64,000 nucleotides of DNA from Zea mays (Eukaryota; Streptophyta; Magnoliopsida; Poales; Poaceae). The notes beneath the pieces are model-generated. The model ran no database searches. It was given only the letters and a program-made list of their open reading frames with translations, and was not told the origin of the DNA. The number at the start of each line of letters is the position of its first letter. Position 1 is the stretch's first letter. Made by a program: the position numbers and the translations under genes. Below are positions 34,493-47,129 of the stretch, piece after piece. Where the stretch lies: contig NC_050096.1 in the NCBI RefSeq assembly GCF_902167145.1, forward strand, positions 294,636,200-294,700,199, in the 5' to 3' direction.

Positions 34493-35791
34493 TGAAAGTC
34501 GCCTAGAGGGGGGTGAATAGGGCAAAACTGAAATTTACAAAGTTAATCACAACTACAAGTCGGGTTAGCGTTAGAAATATAATCGAGTCCGAGAGAGGGC
34601 GTAAAAACAAATCGCAAGCGAATAAGAAAGTGAGACACAAGGATTTGTTTTACCGAGGTTCGGTTCTTGCAAACCTACTCCCCGTTGAGGAGGCCACAAA
34701 GGCCGGGTCTTTTTCAATCCCCTTCCCTCTCTCAAACGGTCCCTCGGACCGAGTGAGCTTTCTCTTCTCAAATCAACCGGGAACAAAACTTCCCCGCAAG
34801 GACCACCACATAATTGGTGTCTCTTGCCTTGGTTACAATTGAGTTTTGATCACAAGCAAAGAATGAGAAAGAAGAAAGCAATCCAAGCGCAAGAGCTCGA
34901 AAGAACACGACAAATCACTCTCACTAGTCACTAAAGCTTTTGTGGAATTGGGAGAGGATTTGATCACTTGGGTGTGTCTTGTATTGAATGCCTAGCTCTT
35001 GTAAGTGGTTGGAAGTTGGAAAACTTGGATGACTTGAATGAGGGGTGGTTGGGGGTATTTATAACCCCAACCACCAAACTAGCCGTTTGGTGGAGGCTGC
35101 TATCGCATGGCGCACCAGACAGTCCGGTGCGCCACCGGACATTGTCCGGTGCGCCAACCACGTCACCAGGCCGTTGGGTTCCGACCGTTGGAGCTCTGAC
35201 TGCTTGGCCCGCCTGGATGTCCGGTGGCACACCGGACATGCACTGTAGAGTGTCCGGTGCGCCACTTCACGCGTGCCTGACTTCTGCGCGCTCTGGCGCG
35301 CATTAATTGCTGCTGCAGGTGACCGTTGGCGCGAAGTAGTCGTTGCTCTGCTGGCTCACCGGACAGTCCGGTGTACACCGGACACGTCTGGTGAATTATA
35401 GCGGAGCAAATTCCCGAAGCTGGCGAGTTCCAGAGTTGCTCTCCCCTGGGGCACCGGACACTGTCCGGTGTACACCGGACAGTCCGGTGAATTATAGCGG
35501 AGCGCCTCTGGATTTTCCCGAAGGTGAGGAGTTCAGCGTGAAGTCCCTTGGTGCACCGGACACTGTCCGGTGGCACACCGGATAGTCCGGTGCGCCAGAC
35601 CAGGGCTGCCTTCAGTTATCCCTTGCTCTCTTTGTTGAACCCAATTCTTGGTCTTTTTATTGGCTAAGTGTGAACCTTTGGCACCTGTATAACTTATACA
35701 CTAGAGCAAACTAGTTAGTCCAATTATTTGTGTTGGGCAATTCAACCACCAAAATCAATTAGGAAATAGGTGTAAGCCTAATTCCCTTTCA
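34493..35791 (-). repeat. Opie-like 3' LTR (1299 bp)
   Basis: Ends are TGAAAG and TTTCA on the plus strand. It holds a cluster of CACCGGAC/GTCCGGTG palindromes at about 35110-35595 and, on the minus strand, a TATAAATA box at about 35057-35064. Confidence 0.93.
35110..35595. repeat. Palindrome cluster in Opie-like LTR
   Basis: About nine palindromes built on CACCGGAC and GTCCGGTG occur, for example near 35140, 35222, 35358, 35451, 35473, 35553 and 35575. The corresponding cluster in the other LTR is at about 43200-43680. Such arrays in the LTR are a known mark of Sireviruses. Confidence 0.85.
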
Positions 35792-36641
35792 ATCTCCCCC
35801 TTTTTGGTGATTGATGCCAACACAAACCAAAGCAAATATAGAAGTGCATATTTGAACTAGTTTGCATAATATAAGTGCAAGGGTTACTTGGAATTGAGCT
35901 AATAAAACTACTTATAAGATATGCATGGATTGTTTCTTCATTTTTAACATTTTGGACCATGCTTGCACCACATGTTTTGTTTTTGCAAATTCTTTTGTAA
36001 ATCCTTTTCAAAGTTCTTTTGCAAATAGTCAAAGGTAAATGAATAAGATTTTGCGAAGCATTTTCAAGATTTGAAATTTTCTCCCCCTGTTTCAAATGCT
36101 TTTCCTTTGACTTAAACAAAACTCCCCCTAAATGAAATCCTCCTCTTAGTGTTCAAGAGGGTTTTAAGATGTCGATTTTGAAAATACTACTCTCTCCCCC
36201 TTTTGAACACAATGAGATACTAATTTGAAAAACTCTTTCTAAAATTCGTACCAATTGAGAACCAAAATTTTGAAAATTGGTGGTGGTGCGGTCCTTTTGC
36301 TTTGGGCTCATGCTCTCTCCCCCTTTGGCATAAATCGCCAAAAACGGAATTATTAGAGCCCTTGGAATTACTTTCTCCCTTTGGTAATAAATAAATGAGT
36401 GAAGATTATACCAAAGACGGAGTCCTTTAGCTTTGGACTCATGCTCTCTCCCCCAAAGATGGAGAGTGCTTGGAGCGACGGCGAAGGATGAGTTACGGAG
36501 CGGAAGCCTTTGTCTTCGCCGAAGACTCCAATTCCCTTTCAATACACCTATGACTTGGTTTGAAATAGACTTGAAAACACATTAGTCATAGCGTATGAAA
36601 GAGACATGATCAAAGGTATATGAATGAGCTATGTGTGCAAA
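35792..36641 (-). other. Opie-like 3' non-coding region with multiple polypurine tracts
   Basis: On the minus strand there are purine runs at about 35793-35806 (next to the LTR), 36081-36088, 36121-36130, 36191-36204, 36313-36326 and 36443-36457, each an AAAGGGGGAG-like box. Several such tracts before the 3' LTR are a known Sirevirus feature; the first, adjoining the LTR, should prime plus-strand synthesis. No gene is seen. Confidence 0.8.
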
Positions 36642-39600
36642 TCAACAAAAGAAGTTCCTAGAATCAAGAATATTTAGCTCATGCCTAAGTTTGTTAAAGG
36701 TTTGTTCATCAAGTGGCTTGGTAAAGATATCGGCTAATTGATCTTTAGTATTAATGTATGAAATCTCGATATCTCCCTTTTGTTGGTGATCCCTTAAAAA
36801 GTGATACCGAATGGCTATGTGTTTAGTGCGGCTATGCTCAACGGGATTATCCGCCATGCGGATTGCACTCTCATTATCACATAGAAGAGGAACTTTGGTT
36901 AATTTGTAACCATAGTCCCTAAGGGTTTGCCTCATCCAAAGTAGTTGCGCGCAACAATTGCCTGTGGCAATGTACTCGGCTTCGGCGGTAGAAAGAGCTA
37001 CGGAATTTTGCTTCTTTGAAGCCCAAGACACCAAGGACCTTCCCAAGAACTGGCAAGTCCCCGATGTGCTCTTTCTATTAATTTTACACTCCGCCCAATC
37101 GGCATCCGAATAACCAATTAAATCAAATGTGGATCCCCTAGGATACCAAAGCCCAAACTTAGGAGTATAAACCAAATATCTCAAGATTCGTTTCACGGCC
37201 GTAAGGTGAGCTTCCTTAGGGTCAGCTTGGAATCTTCCACACATGCATACGGAAAGCATAATATCCGGTCGAGATGCACATAAATATAGTAGAGAGCCTA
37301 TCATCGACCGGTATACTTTTGATCCACGGACTTACCTTCTGTGTCGAGGTCGAGATGCCCATTGGTTCCCATGGGTGTCTTGATGGGTTTGGCATCCTTC
37401 ATCCCAAACTTGCTTAGGATATCTTGAGTATACTTCATTTGGCTTCGGAAGGTGCCCTCTTGGAGTTGCTTTACTTGAAATCCCAAGAAGTACTTCAACT
37501 CCCCCATCATAGACATCTCGAATTTTTGTGTCATGATCCTACTAAATTCTTCACATGTAGACTCGTTAGTAGATCCAAATATAATATCATCAACATAAAT
37601 TTCACATACAAACAAGTCATTTTCAAGAGTTTTAGTGAAGAGTGTAGGATCGGCTTTTCCGACTTTGAATCCATTAGTGATAAGGAAATCTCTAAGGCAT
37701 TCATACCATGCTCTTGGGGCTTGCTTGAGCCCATAAAGCGCCTTAGAGAGTTTATAGACATGGTTAGGGTACTCACTATCTTCAAAGCCGGGAGGTTGCT
37801 CAACATAGACCTCTTCCTTGATTGGTCCATTAAGGAAGGCACTCTTCACGTCCATTTGATAAAGCTTGAAGCCATGGTAAGTAGCATAGGCTAATAATAT
37901 ACGAATTGACTCAAGCCTAGCTACGGGTGCATAGGTTTCACCGAAATCCAGACCTTCGACTTGGGAATATCCTTTGGCCACAAGTCGAGCTTTGTTCCTT
38001 GTCACCACACCATGCTCGTCTTGCTTGTTGCGGAACACCCATTTGGTTCCTACAACATTTTGATTAGGACGAGGAACCAAATGCCATACCTCGTTCCTAG
38101 TGAAGTTGTTGAGTTCCTCTTGCATCGCCACCACCCAATCCGAATCTTGTAGTGCTTCCTCTACCTTGTGTGGCTCAATAGAGGAAACAAAAGAGTAATG
38201 TTCACAAAAATGTGCAACACGAGATCTAGTAGTTACCCCCTTATGAATGTCGCCGAGGATGGTGTTGATGGGGTGATCTCGTTGGATTGTTTGGTGGACT
38301 CTTGGGTGTGGTGGCTTTGGTTCTTCATCCTCCTTGTCTTGATCATTTGCATCTCCCCCTTGATCATTGCCGTCATCTTGAGGTGGCTCATTTGCTTGAT
38401 CTTCTCCTTCATCAACTTGAGCCTCATCCTCATTTTGAGTCGGTGGAGATGCTTGCGTGGAGGAGGATGGTTGATCTTGTGTATTTGGAGGCTCTTCGTA
38501 TTCCTTAGGACATACATCCCCAATGGACATGTTCCTTAGTGCGATGCATGGAGCCTCTTCATCACCTATCTCATCAAGATCAACTTGCTCTACTTGAGAG
38601 CCGTTAGTCTCATCAAACACAACGTCACAAGAAACTTCAACTAGTCCCGAGGACTTGTTAAAGACTCTATATGCCCTTGTGTTTGAATCATATCCTAGTA
38701 AAAAGCCTTCTACAGTCTTAGGAGAAAATTTAGATTTTCTACCTCTTTTAACAAGAATAAAACATTTGCTACCAAAGACTCTAAAATATGAAATATTGGG
38801 CTTTTTACCGGTTAGGAGTTCGTATGATGTCTTTTTGAGGATTCGGTGTAGATATAATCGGTTGATGGCGTAGCAGGCTGTGTTGACGGCTTCCGCCCAA
38901 AACCGATCTGACGTCTTGTACTCATCAAGCATGGTTCTTGCCATGTCTAATAGAGTTCTATTCTTCCTCTCCACTACACCATTTTGTTGTGGTGTGTAGG
39001 GAGAAGAGAACTCATGCTTGATGCCCTCCTCCTCAAGGAAGCCTTCAATTTGAGAGTTCTTGAACTCCGTCCCGTTGTCGCTTCTAATTTTCTTGATCCT
39101 TAAGCCGAACTCATTTTGAGCCCGTCTCAAGAATCCTTTTAAGGTCTCTTGGGTATGAGATTTTTCCTGCAAAAAGAATACCCAAGTGAAGCGAGAATAA
39201 TCATCCACAATAACTAGACAGTACTTACTCCCGCCGATGCTTATGTAAGCAATCGGGCCGAATAGATCCATGTATAGGAGTTCCAGTGGCCTGTCAGTCG
39301 TCATGATGTTCTTGTGTGGATGATGGGCACCAACTTGCTTCCCTGCTTGGCATGCGCTACAGATCCTGTCTTTCTCAAAATGAACATTTGTTAATCCTAA
39401 AATGTGCTCTCCCTTTAGAAGCTTATGAAGATTCTTCATCCCAACATGAGCTAGTCGGCGGTGCCAGAGCCAACCCATGTTAGTCTTAGCAATTAAGCAT
39501 GTGTCGAGTTCAGCTCTATCAAAATCTACCAAGTATAGCTGACCCTCTAACACACTCTTAAATGCTATTGAATCATCACTTCTTCTAAAGACAATGACAC

Positions 39601-39884
39601 CTACATCAGTAAAAAGACAGTTGTAGCCCATTTGACATAATTGAGATACGGAAAGCAAATTGTAATCTAATGAATCAACAAGAAAAACATTGGAAATGGA
39701 ATGGTCAGGTGATATAGCAATTTTACCCAATCCTTTGACCAAACCTTGATTTCCATCCCCGAATGTGATCGCTCTTTGGGGATCTTGGTTTTTCTCGTAG
39801 GAGGAGAACATCTTCTTCTCCCCCGTCATGTGGTTTGTGCATCCGCTGTCGATTATCCAACTTGAGCCCCCGGATGCATAAACC
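36642..39884 (-). pseudogene. Opie-like pol, one frameshift
   Basis: Protease [13 protein letters not shown] (about 39860-39822), integrase HHCC (HRRLAHVG then CSACQAGKQ), catalytic residues at MDLFGP, SDNGTEF and VERKNR, then RT with YVDDIIFGS (about 37600-37575) and RNase H with TAEAEYIA and CDNESAIRM. The frame is open from the protease to about 37301. A one-base deletion near 37310, relative to the Ji-like copy, shifts it, and the RNase H continues in another frame to 36642. The total of about 1060 codons equals the intact pol at 53081-56287. The sequence between gag and pol reads TTTTGTAG then G, like a splice acceptor. Confidence 0.9.
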
Positions 39885-39896
39885 TACAAAACATGT

Positions 39897-42532
39897 TTAG
39901 TTCTTGACTTTAGGTACCCAAATGGTTTTGGGTCCTTTGGCATTAGATACAAGAACTTTGGGTACCCAAACACAAGTCTTTGACCCCTTGTGTTTGCCCC
40001 CAACATATTTGGTAACTACTTTGCCGAATTTGTTAGTTAAAACATAGGATGCATCAAAAGTTTTAAATGAAATGTCATGATCATTTGATGCACTAGGGGT
40101 TTTCTTCTTAGGCAACTTAGCACGGGTTGGTTGCCTAGAGCTAGATGTCTCACCCTTATACATAAATGCATGGTTAGGGCCAGAGTGAGACTTCCTAGAA
40201 TGAATTCTCCTAATTTTGCTCTCAGGATAACCGACAGGGTACAAAATGTAACCCTCGTTATCCTGAGGCATGGGAGCCTTGCCCTTAACAAAATTAGACA
40301 ATTTCTTAGGAGGGGCATTAAGTTTGACATTGTCCCCCTTTTGGAAGCCAATGCCATCCTTAATGCCAGGGCGTCTCCCACTATAAAGCATACTACGAGC
40401 AAATTTAAAATTTTCATTTTCAAGTTCATGCTCGGCAATTTTAGCATCTAATTTTGCTATATGATCATTTTGTTGTTTAATTTAAGCCATGTGATCATGA
40501 ATAGCATTAATATCAACATCTCTACATCTAGTGCAAATAGTAGTGTGTTCAATGGCAGATGTAGAGGGTTTGCAAGATTTTAATTCTACAACCTTAGCAT
40601 GTAATATATCATTTCTACTTCTAAGGTTGGAAATAGTAGCATTGCAAACATCAAAATCTTTAGCCTTAGCAAGCAATTTTTCATTTTCATCTCTAAGGCT
40701 AGCAAGAGAAATGTTTAATTCTTCAATCTTAGCAAGAAAATCATCATTATCATTTCTAAGATTGGGAATTGAAACATTACAAGCAATAGAATCAACCTTA
40801 GCTAACAAATTAGCATTTTCATTTCTAAGGTTGTCTATAGTCTCATGGCAAGTGCTTAGCTCACTAGATAATTTTTCACGTTTTTCAACTTCTAGAGCAT
40901 AAGCATTTTTTAACTTTAACATGCTTTTTGTTTTCCTTGATTAGGAAGTCCTCTTGGGAGTCCAAGAGATCATCCTTCTCATGGATGGCACTAATTAATT
41001 CATTTAATTTATCCTTTTGTTGCATGTTTAAGTTGGCAAAAAGAGTACGCAAATTATCTTCCTCATCACTAGCATTATCATCGCTAGAGGATTCATATCT
41101 AGTGGAGGATTTAGATTTAACCTTCTTCTTTTTGCCGTCCTTTGTCATGAGGCACTTGTGGCCGACGTTGGGGAAGAGAAGTCCCTTGGTGACGGCGATG
41201 TTGGCGGCGTCCTCGTCGTCGGAGGAGTCGCTAGAGCTTTCGTCGGAGTCCCACTTGCGACAAACATGGGCATCGCCACCCTTCTTCTTGTAGTGCCTCT
41301 TCTTCTCCTTTCTTCTCCCCTTCTTGTCGTCGCCCCTGTCACTGTCACTAGAAATAGGACATTTTGCAATAAAGTGACCGGGCTTACCACACTTGTAGCA
41401 AACCTTCTTGGAGCGGGGCTTGTAATCTTTTCCCCTCCTTTGCTTGAGGATTTGGCGGAAGCTCTTGATGACGAGCGCCATTTCCTCGTTGTCGAGCTTT
41501 GAGGCGTCGATTGGTTGTCTACTCGGTGTAGACTCCTCCTTCTCCTCCGTCGCCTTAAATGCGACCGGTTGTGCTTCGGACGTGGAGGAACCGTCAAGCT
41601 CGTTGATCTTCTGTGAGCCCTTGATCATAAACTCAAAGCTCACAAAATTCCCGATTACTTCCTCGGGAGTCATTAGTGTGTATCTAGGATTGCCACGAAT
41701 TAATTGGACTTGAGTAGGGTTAAGGAAAATAAGTGATCTTAAAATAACCTTAACCACCTCGTGGTCATCCCATTTCTTGCTCCCGAGGTTGCGCACTTGA
41801 TTCACCAAGGTTTTGAGCCGGGTGTACATGTCTTGAGGCTCCTCCCCTTGGCGAAGACGGAAGCGACCGAGCTCCCCCTCGATTGTTTCCCGCTTGGTGA
41901 TCTTGGTTAGCTCATCACCCTCGTGCGCGGTCTTGAGCACGTCCCAAACTTCCTTGGCGCTTTTTAATCCTTGCACCTTGTTGTACTCCTCCCTACTTAG
42001 AGAAGCAAGGAGTATGGTTGTGGCTTGGGAGTTGAAGTGCTCGATTTGGGCCACCTCGTCCTCATCATAATCCTCATCCCCGACGGATGGTACCTGTGCT
42101 CCAAACTCAACAACATTCCATATACTTTTGTGGAGTGAGGTTAGATGAAATTTCATTAAATCACTCCACCTAGCATAATCTTCACCGTCAAAGGTTGGCG
42201 GTTTGCCTAATGGAACGGAAAGCAATGGAGTATGTCTAGAGGTGCGAGGGTAGTGTAAGGGAATCTTACTAAACTTCTTGCGCTCATGGCGCTTAGAAGT
42301 TACGGAGGGCGCGTCGGAGCCGGAGGTAGATGGCAATGAGGTGTCGGTCTCGTAGTAGACCACCTTCCTCATCTACTTTTTCTTGTCCCCACTCCGATGC
42401 GATTTGTGGGAAGAGGCTTTCTTCTCCTTCCCCTTTCCCTTTTTGCGGGACTCTTCCGATGAAGCTTTCCCGTGGCTTGTAGCGGGCTTGTCGCCGGTCT
42501 CCATCTCCTTCTTGGCGTGTTCTCCCGACATC
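39897..42532 (-). pseudogene. Opie-like gag (stop codons and a frameshift)
   Basis: Gag starts at ATG 42532; TAG at 42375-42373 follows a lysine-rich leader. The next frame (42372 down to 40885) has the copia capsid-type domain (GKPPTFDGEDYARWSDLM through DVLKTAHEG to the GEEPQDMYTRLKTLVNQ segment) and the zinc knuckle CYKCGKPGHFIAKC (about 41405-41360). A frameshift near 40905 leads to a coiled-coil segment (40922-40482) ended by TAA, and the tail resumes to about 39897 with repeated KTxVWVPK motifs. The long coiled-coil extension after the knuckle is typical of Sirevirus gag. Here the capsid-type domain is complete, unlike in the Ji-like copy. Confidence 0.88.
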
Positions 42533-42566
42533 ACTTCGAGCGGTTAGGCTCTAATGAAGCACCGTG

Positions 42567-42578
42567 CTCTGATACCAA
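42567..42578 (-). other. Opie-like PBS
   Basis: On the minus strand TGGTATCAGAGC follows the LTR after one base; it is complementary to the initiator methionine tRNA 3' end. Confidence 0.93.
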
Positions 42579-42579
42579 T

Positions 42580-43879
42580 TGAAAGTCGCCTAGAGGGGGG
42601 GTGAATAGGGCGAAACTGAAATTTACAAAGTTAATCACAACTACAAGCCGGGTTAGCGTTAGAAATATAATCGAGTCCGAGAGAGGGCGTAAAAACAAAT
42701 CGCAAGCGAATAAGAAAGTGAGACACAAGGATTTGTTTTACCGAGGTTCGGTTCTTGCAAACCTACTCCCCGTTGAGGAGGCCACAAAGGCCGGGTCTTT
42801 TTCAATCCCCTTCCCTCTCTCAAACGGTCCCTCGGACCGAGTGAGCTTTCTCTTCTCAAATCAACCGGGAACAAAACTTCCCCGCAAGGACCACCACACA
42901 ATTGGTGTCTCTTGCCTTGGTTACAATTGAGTTTTGATCACAAGCAAAGAATGAGAAAGAAGAAAGCAATCCAAGCGCAAGAGCTCGAAAGAACACGACA
43001 AATCACTCTCACTAGTCACTAAAGCTTTTGTGGAATTGGGAGAGGATTTGATCACTTGGGTGTGTCTTGTATTGAATGCCTAGCTCTTGTAAGTGGTTGG
43101 AAGTTGGAAAACTTGGATGACTTGAATGAGGGGTGGTTGGGGGTATTTATAACCCCAACCACCAAACTAGCCGTTTGGTGGAGGCTGCTGTCGCATGGCG
43201 CACCGGACAGTCCGGTGCGCCACCGGACATTGTCCGGTGCGCCAACCACGTCACCAGGCCGTTGGGTTCCGACCGTTGGAGCTCTGACTGCTGGGCCCGC
43301 CTGGATGTCCGGTGGCACACCGGACATGCACTGTAGAGTGTCCGGTGCGCCACTTCACGCGTGCCTGACTTCTGCGCGCTCTGGCGCGCATTAATTGCTG
43401 CTGCAGGTGACTGTTGGCGCGAAGTAGCCGTTGCTCTGCTGGCTCACCGGACAGTCCGGTGTACACTGGACACGTCCGGTGAATTATAGCGGAGCAAATT
43501 CCCGAAGCTGGCGAGTTCCAGAGTTGCTCTCCCCTGGGGCACCGGACACTGTCCGGTGTACACCGGACAGTCCGGTGAATTATAGCGGAGCGCCTCTGGA
43601 TTTTCCCGAAGGTGAGGAGTTCAGCGTGAAGTCCCTTGGTGCACCGGACACTGTCCGGTGGCACACCGGACAGTTCGGTGCGCCAGACCAGGGCTGCCTT
43701 CGGTTATCCCTTGCTCTCTTTGTTGAACCCAATTCTTGGTCTTTTTATTGGCTAAGTGTGAACCTTTGGCACCTGTATAACTTATACACTAGAGCAAACT
43801 AGTTAGTCCAATTATTTGTGTTGGGCAATTCAACCACCAAAATCAATTAGGAAATAGGTGTAAGCCTAATTCCCTTTCA
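42580..43879 (-). repeat. Opie-like 5' LTR (1300 bp)
   Basis: One base longer than its partner owing to an extra G in the run near 42595. Twelve of the thirteen differences are transitions. A minus-strand TATAAATA box lies at about 43145-43152. Confidence 0.93.
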
Positions 43880-46566
43880 CCAATGATCTGGTCTAAGCGT
43901 CGGAGGCGGTCGGCGGCAGAACCCAGCACCGGGAGCGCGTCGGAAATGGACACCGACTGCTTCGACACTAGGATGGGGCTCACCCCCAGCGGCACCAGCG
44001 CCGAGCTTGCCTCGTCGACCCATGCGGCGATACGCTGCACCCCGGTGCGATGCTCCGCCCGGAGATCTTCAAGGGCCTTCTTCATCGCCTCCACCACCTG
44101 GGAGCTCGGAGCCGCCTGGGCTACCTGCGCTGCCTGAAACCAGCGGACCCGCTCCTCCAATGTCCACTCCTTCTCCTCCAGTTTCTTCTCCTTCTCCTCT
44201 GCCTTGAGCTCATGATCGGCTAGCAACTTGTCCCGCCTGTCCCACATCTCCTCCCTGAAGGCGAGGTCCTTCTCCTGCCAGGTGAGATCCGTCGCCCGCT
44301 CCTCTAGGGAGGCATCCTTTGCCTTGAGGTTCTCCTCGGCGAGAGCGACGTTGCTGGCCCTGTCATCGAGCTCCCGCTGCAGCTTTTGCAGACTCATCAC
44401 AGTCGCGGTCTGCTCGTCCCGCTGCTTCTCCAGCATCACATTATAGGCCTTCAGCTTTTCCTGGAGCGCCGTGATGATCTCCTCCCTCTTGTCTAGGTGC
44501 TCCTCCTTCTTGGCTAGCCTCTTCTCCTTCTGGGTCACCTCCCGCTCCCGGTCAAACACCTTCTAGAGGTCCTCCTTGTAGTCCTCACGCTCCTGTTCAA
44601 GCTTGGACCGCTCCGAGGCGAATTGGTGGGACGCGGCCTTGATGCGCTCCTCCAGCTAGGCGCGCCAATCACCGAGGCGCTGGTGCTCGGCCGTGAGCGC
44701 CTCCCACTCCTATAGGATCATCGCCTCGATCTCCCGGAGAGCCTGATGAGCGCGGGACAGCACCCGAGGGAGGGGAGTCGGCGCCGCTTCTGGCTCGACG
44801 CTGGACCGGAGCCGCGCGTCCAAGAATAACCTCCGGCTCCTCTGGAGTGGGCAGCGGGATGGAGCTAGACGCGCCCCCCGCGTCTCCCGCCGTTGCCGAC
44901 GGTGTATTCGACGACATCGCCGCCGTTGGGTCTGCAGTAGCTGTCAGCGGCGCTACTGCCTCCGGACCCCCAGCTGGAACCTGGGGGCCCGACGGCGCTG
45001 CCTCGGCAGTGGCAGACAAAACCTGGGGGCCCAACGACGCCGCCTCGGCAGTGGCAGGCGAAGGCAGGTCGTCGGCACCACTCCCAGTGGACGCCTGCTA
45101 TTGGGAGCCGGATTCACCGGTGGGAGCGACTTTGGGAGCAGAGGGGGAGGAGGCCTTGATAAGCAGAGGATGGGTTAATGCTCGTCGATATGATAACTAA
45201 ACCAGTGAAAAAATAAAAAGGGGCACACTTACTTGGGGCCCTGGACCTTCCAGCGACCCTGGAAGCGGGACGTTCGCTGCCCCTGCTGCTGCTGCTGTTG
45301 ATGCTGCTGCTGCCCCTGGGGTGGCGGCGGTGAACCTGATGGTGGTGGTGGTGGTGGCGGGTCTGATGATGGTGGTGGAGGAGGACTAACGCGCCTCTGC
45401 GCGCCCTGGGCCTAGGAGTCAGCTTCCATGGTCCCGCCAGCCATCCTGTGACGCTTCTGGGGGGATCCGAATCAAGGGGTGGGTCCGAGACGAAAGACCC
45501 ATCGACGCGGCGCAGTCGGTGTCGCCTCTCTCCCTCCGACCTCCCGGTGGCGCCCGGAGAGGAAGAGCTGCCCACAGCCCTTTTCCCTTGTCAGAGGAGT
45601 TGGGGGCGCGGGGGAGCTCTGGAGCCCGCATCGGCGGGCTGGGAACCTCCTGCCGGTACACCGGGAATACGGGCCAGGACAACACCGCCGACCGCAACCC
45701 TGAATCATCGCAGAGCGGCGGAATGCCCTGGGGAGGTATCAGGGATTCGGGAATAAAGGCCTCGCCAGTGATCCCCTTCACTGAAATCTCCAGCAGCTCC
45801 CAGGACAGGTCGGTCTCCGGCCCACGCTGAATCCTGCCAATGTCATTGGGGCTGGTATACCAGCAACACAAACGCGACCTCCCCTGCAAGTCTGCAACGG
45901 CATGACCCGACGCTTTAGGAAATCATTGACTACGTGCATCAAGGTCAAACCACCGGCCGCCAGTTCCTTGATCCTGTCCAGTATGGGCTCGAACTCCGGC
46001 GCAAGGGACGGTTTGGCCCTCCATTGCTTCCGGTCAAGTCTTGGACCGTCGTTCAGTAGGGCAAGGCGGTCGTTGGCCTCTACACTGGCGATCACCCAGT
46101 TGTTGCGCCAGTTCTCCCACCTCGTGCCGCCAAGGGTGGCGATGTAGGCCACGGTTGGATATGACCTCGTCTGGAAATAGTAGGCACCGAGGTGGTCCTT
46201 GCCCTTCCCAGATCTCACCAGCACGAAGAATTGGCAAAAGAGGGAAGTGCAGGCTACCACCCCCACGAACATCTCAAAGAGGTGGACGAAGATGGCCACC
46301 TGGAGGATGGAGTGGGGCGTGAGGTGTTGGAGCTGGAGTCTGAACTCCTCCAGCAGTAGTAGGAAGAACGGTGAGATCAGCAGCGCCAACCTGCAGGAGA
46401 GGTAGGAGACGAAGAGCACGAACTCCCCGGCGGTGAGGTCACCGAGGGGGGTGGAGCCGGCCCGGATCCTCCCGGCGAACGCCGGCGCGCTCCATCTGAG
46501 CAGGTGGCGCACCATGTCAAGCGCCTCCTCGGTCTAGAAACGTTTAGGATGAACGAGCGAGGCCAT

Positions 46567-47129
46567 GGCGACTGCGGCGGCGGAAAGCAGAAGAGCGCAA
46601 GTACAGAGAAGCGCAGAGGGCTCGAAGACGAAAGGGCATAGCGGTTGGAGAGAATGCGAAAGCGTGACTGCTGGCCACGGGGTGAATCCCTTTTCAAGGA
46701 AGGCTCTCCCGCTCGCGCCCCTGAAAATCCCATCCGATGCGCGCCTAGTGCCCGCTGCGACCCAGTCCCCGACACGCGGGCCCGAGTCCGCATGCCATAC
46801 ACCTGGAGTACTGGTCTCCGAGTGCGGAGAAGACAGACCGTCGCGCAGGGAACGATCCGCCGCACGATCGCACGCCGCTTCGGGGCTGCTACAGGAAGAT
46901 ATTTTTCCTAACCAAGGCAGCGGTAACGAGGCACCCCGCGCATGACCCGATGGAACCGCCACACGTGGGGGCGTGGGTCAGTCAACCGCGGGGACAGATG
47001 TGGCAGTTGGCATGACCGAGGGCAAACTAACGGCACATATGTCACCAGTCATACCACGTCGACACAAGATACAAGTTTTGGCCCCACCTGCAGGCTCGTA
47101 TCCTCCCCTGAGGTGGGCCCGGGGGCCAC
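46567..47129 (-). other. Leader region of the Flip-like antisense gene, plus PPT
   Basis: Between the antisense ATG and the 3' LTR. No TATA box was identified with confidence. The PPT of the element, GTGGGCCCGGGGGCCAC, occupies 47113-47129 on the plus strand. Otherwise nothing is recognised. Confidence 0.6.

Larger units (their letters stand above)
34493..43879 (-). mobile_element. Opie-like Sirevirus (Ty1/copia), complete
   Basis: 9387 bp with LTRs 34493-35791 and 42580-43879, PBS next to the right LTR and several PPT-like boxes near the left LTR, so it is on the minus strand. Gag, protease, integrase, RT and RNase H are in the copia order. Thirteen substitutions and one indel separate the LTRs (1.0%, near 0.4 million years at 1.3e-8). 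Inactivation is mild: an amber codon near the gag start, a gag frameshift, one TAA and one pol frameshift. It lies inside the antisense gene of the Flip-like element. Confidence 0.94.
34277..46566 (-). pseudogene. Antisense accessory gene of the Flip-like element, split by the Opie-like insertion
   Basis: The gene is transcribed opposite to gag-pol. The ATG is at 46566, with TAG ten codons later at 46536-46534 and a frame open to about 45900. The globular domain (PFFLLLLEEFRLQLQHLTP then SILQVAIFVHLFEMFVG) resembles the Pfam Transposase_28 family and matches the domain order in the Zeon-like antisense gene. After a frameshift near 45895 comes a proline-rich region, a low-complexity CTG/GGT-rich tract (45280-45410), a candidate 78-bp intron (about 45232 down to 45155, GTAAGT donor) and a long glutamate/lysine coiled coil (44559-43885). 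The Opie-like element interrupts at 43884/34493; the frame resumes at 34487 and stops at 34277. Function unknown. Confidence 0.72.

Noticed and set aside
37424..38873. Plus-strand frames of 60-160 codons across the Opie-like pol
   Set aside because: They are shadows of the minus-strand polymerase, which has all the catalytic motifs.
44669..45034. Independent gene from the proline/alanine-rich minus-strand frame
   Set aside because: It lies between the globular and coiled-coil parts of the Flip-like antisense gene and is best read as part of that gene or its shadow.
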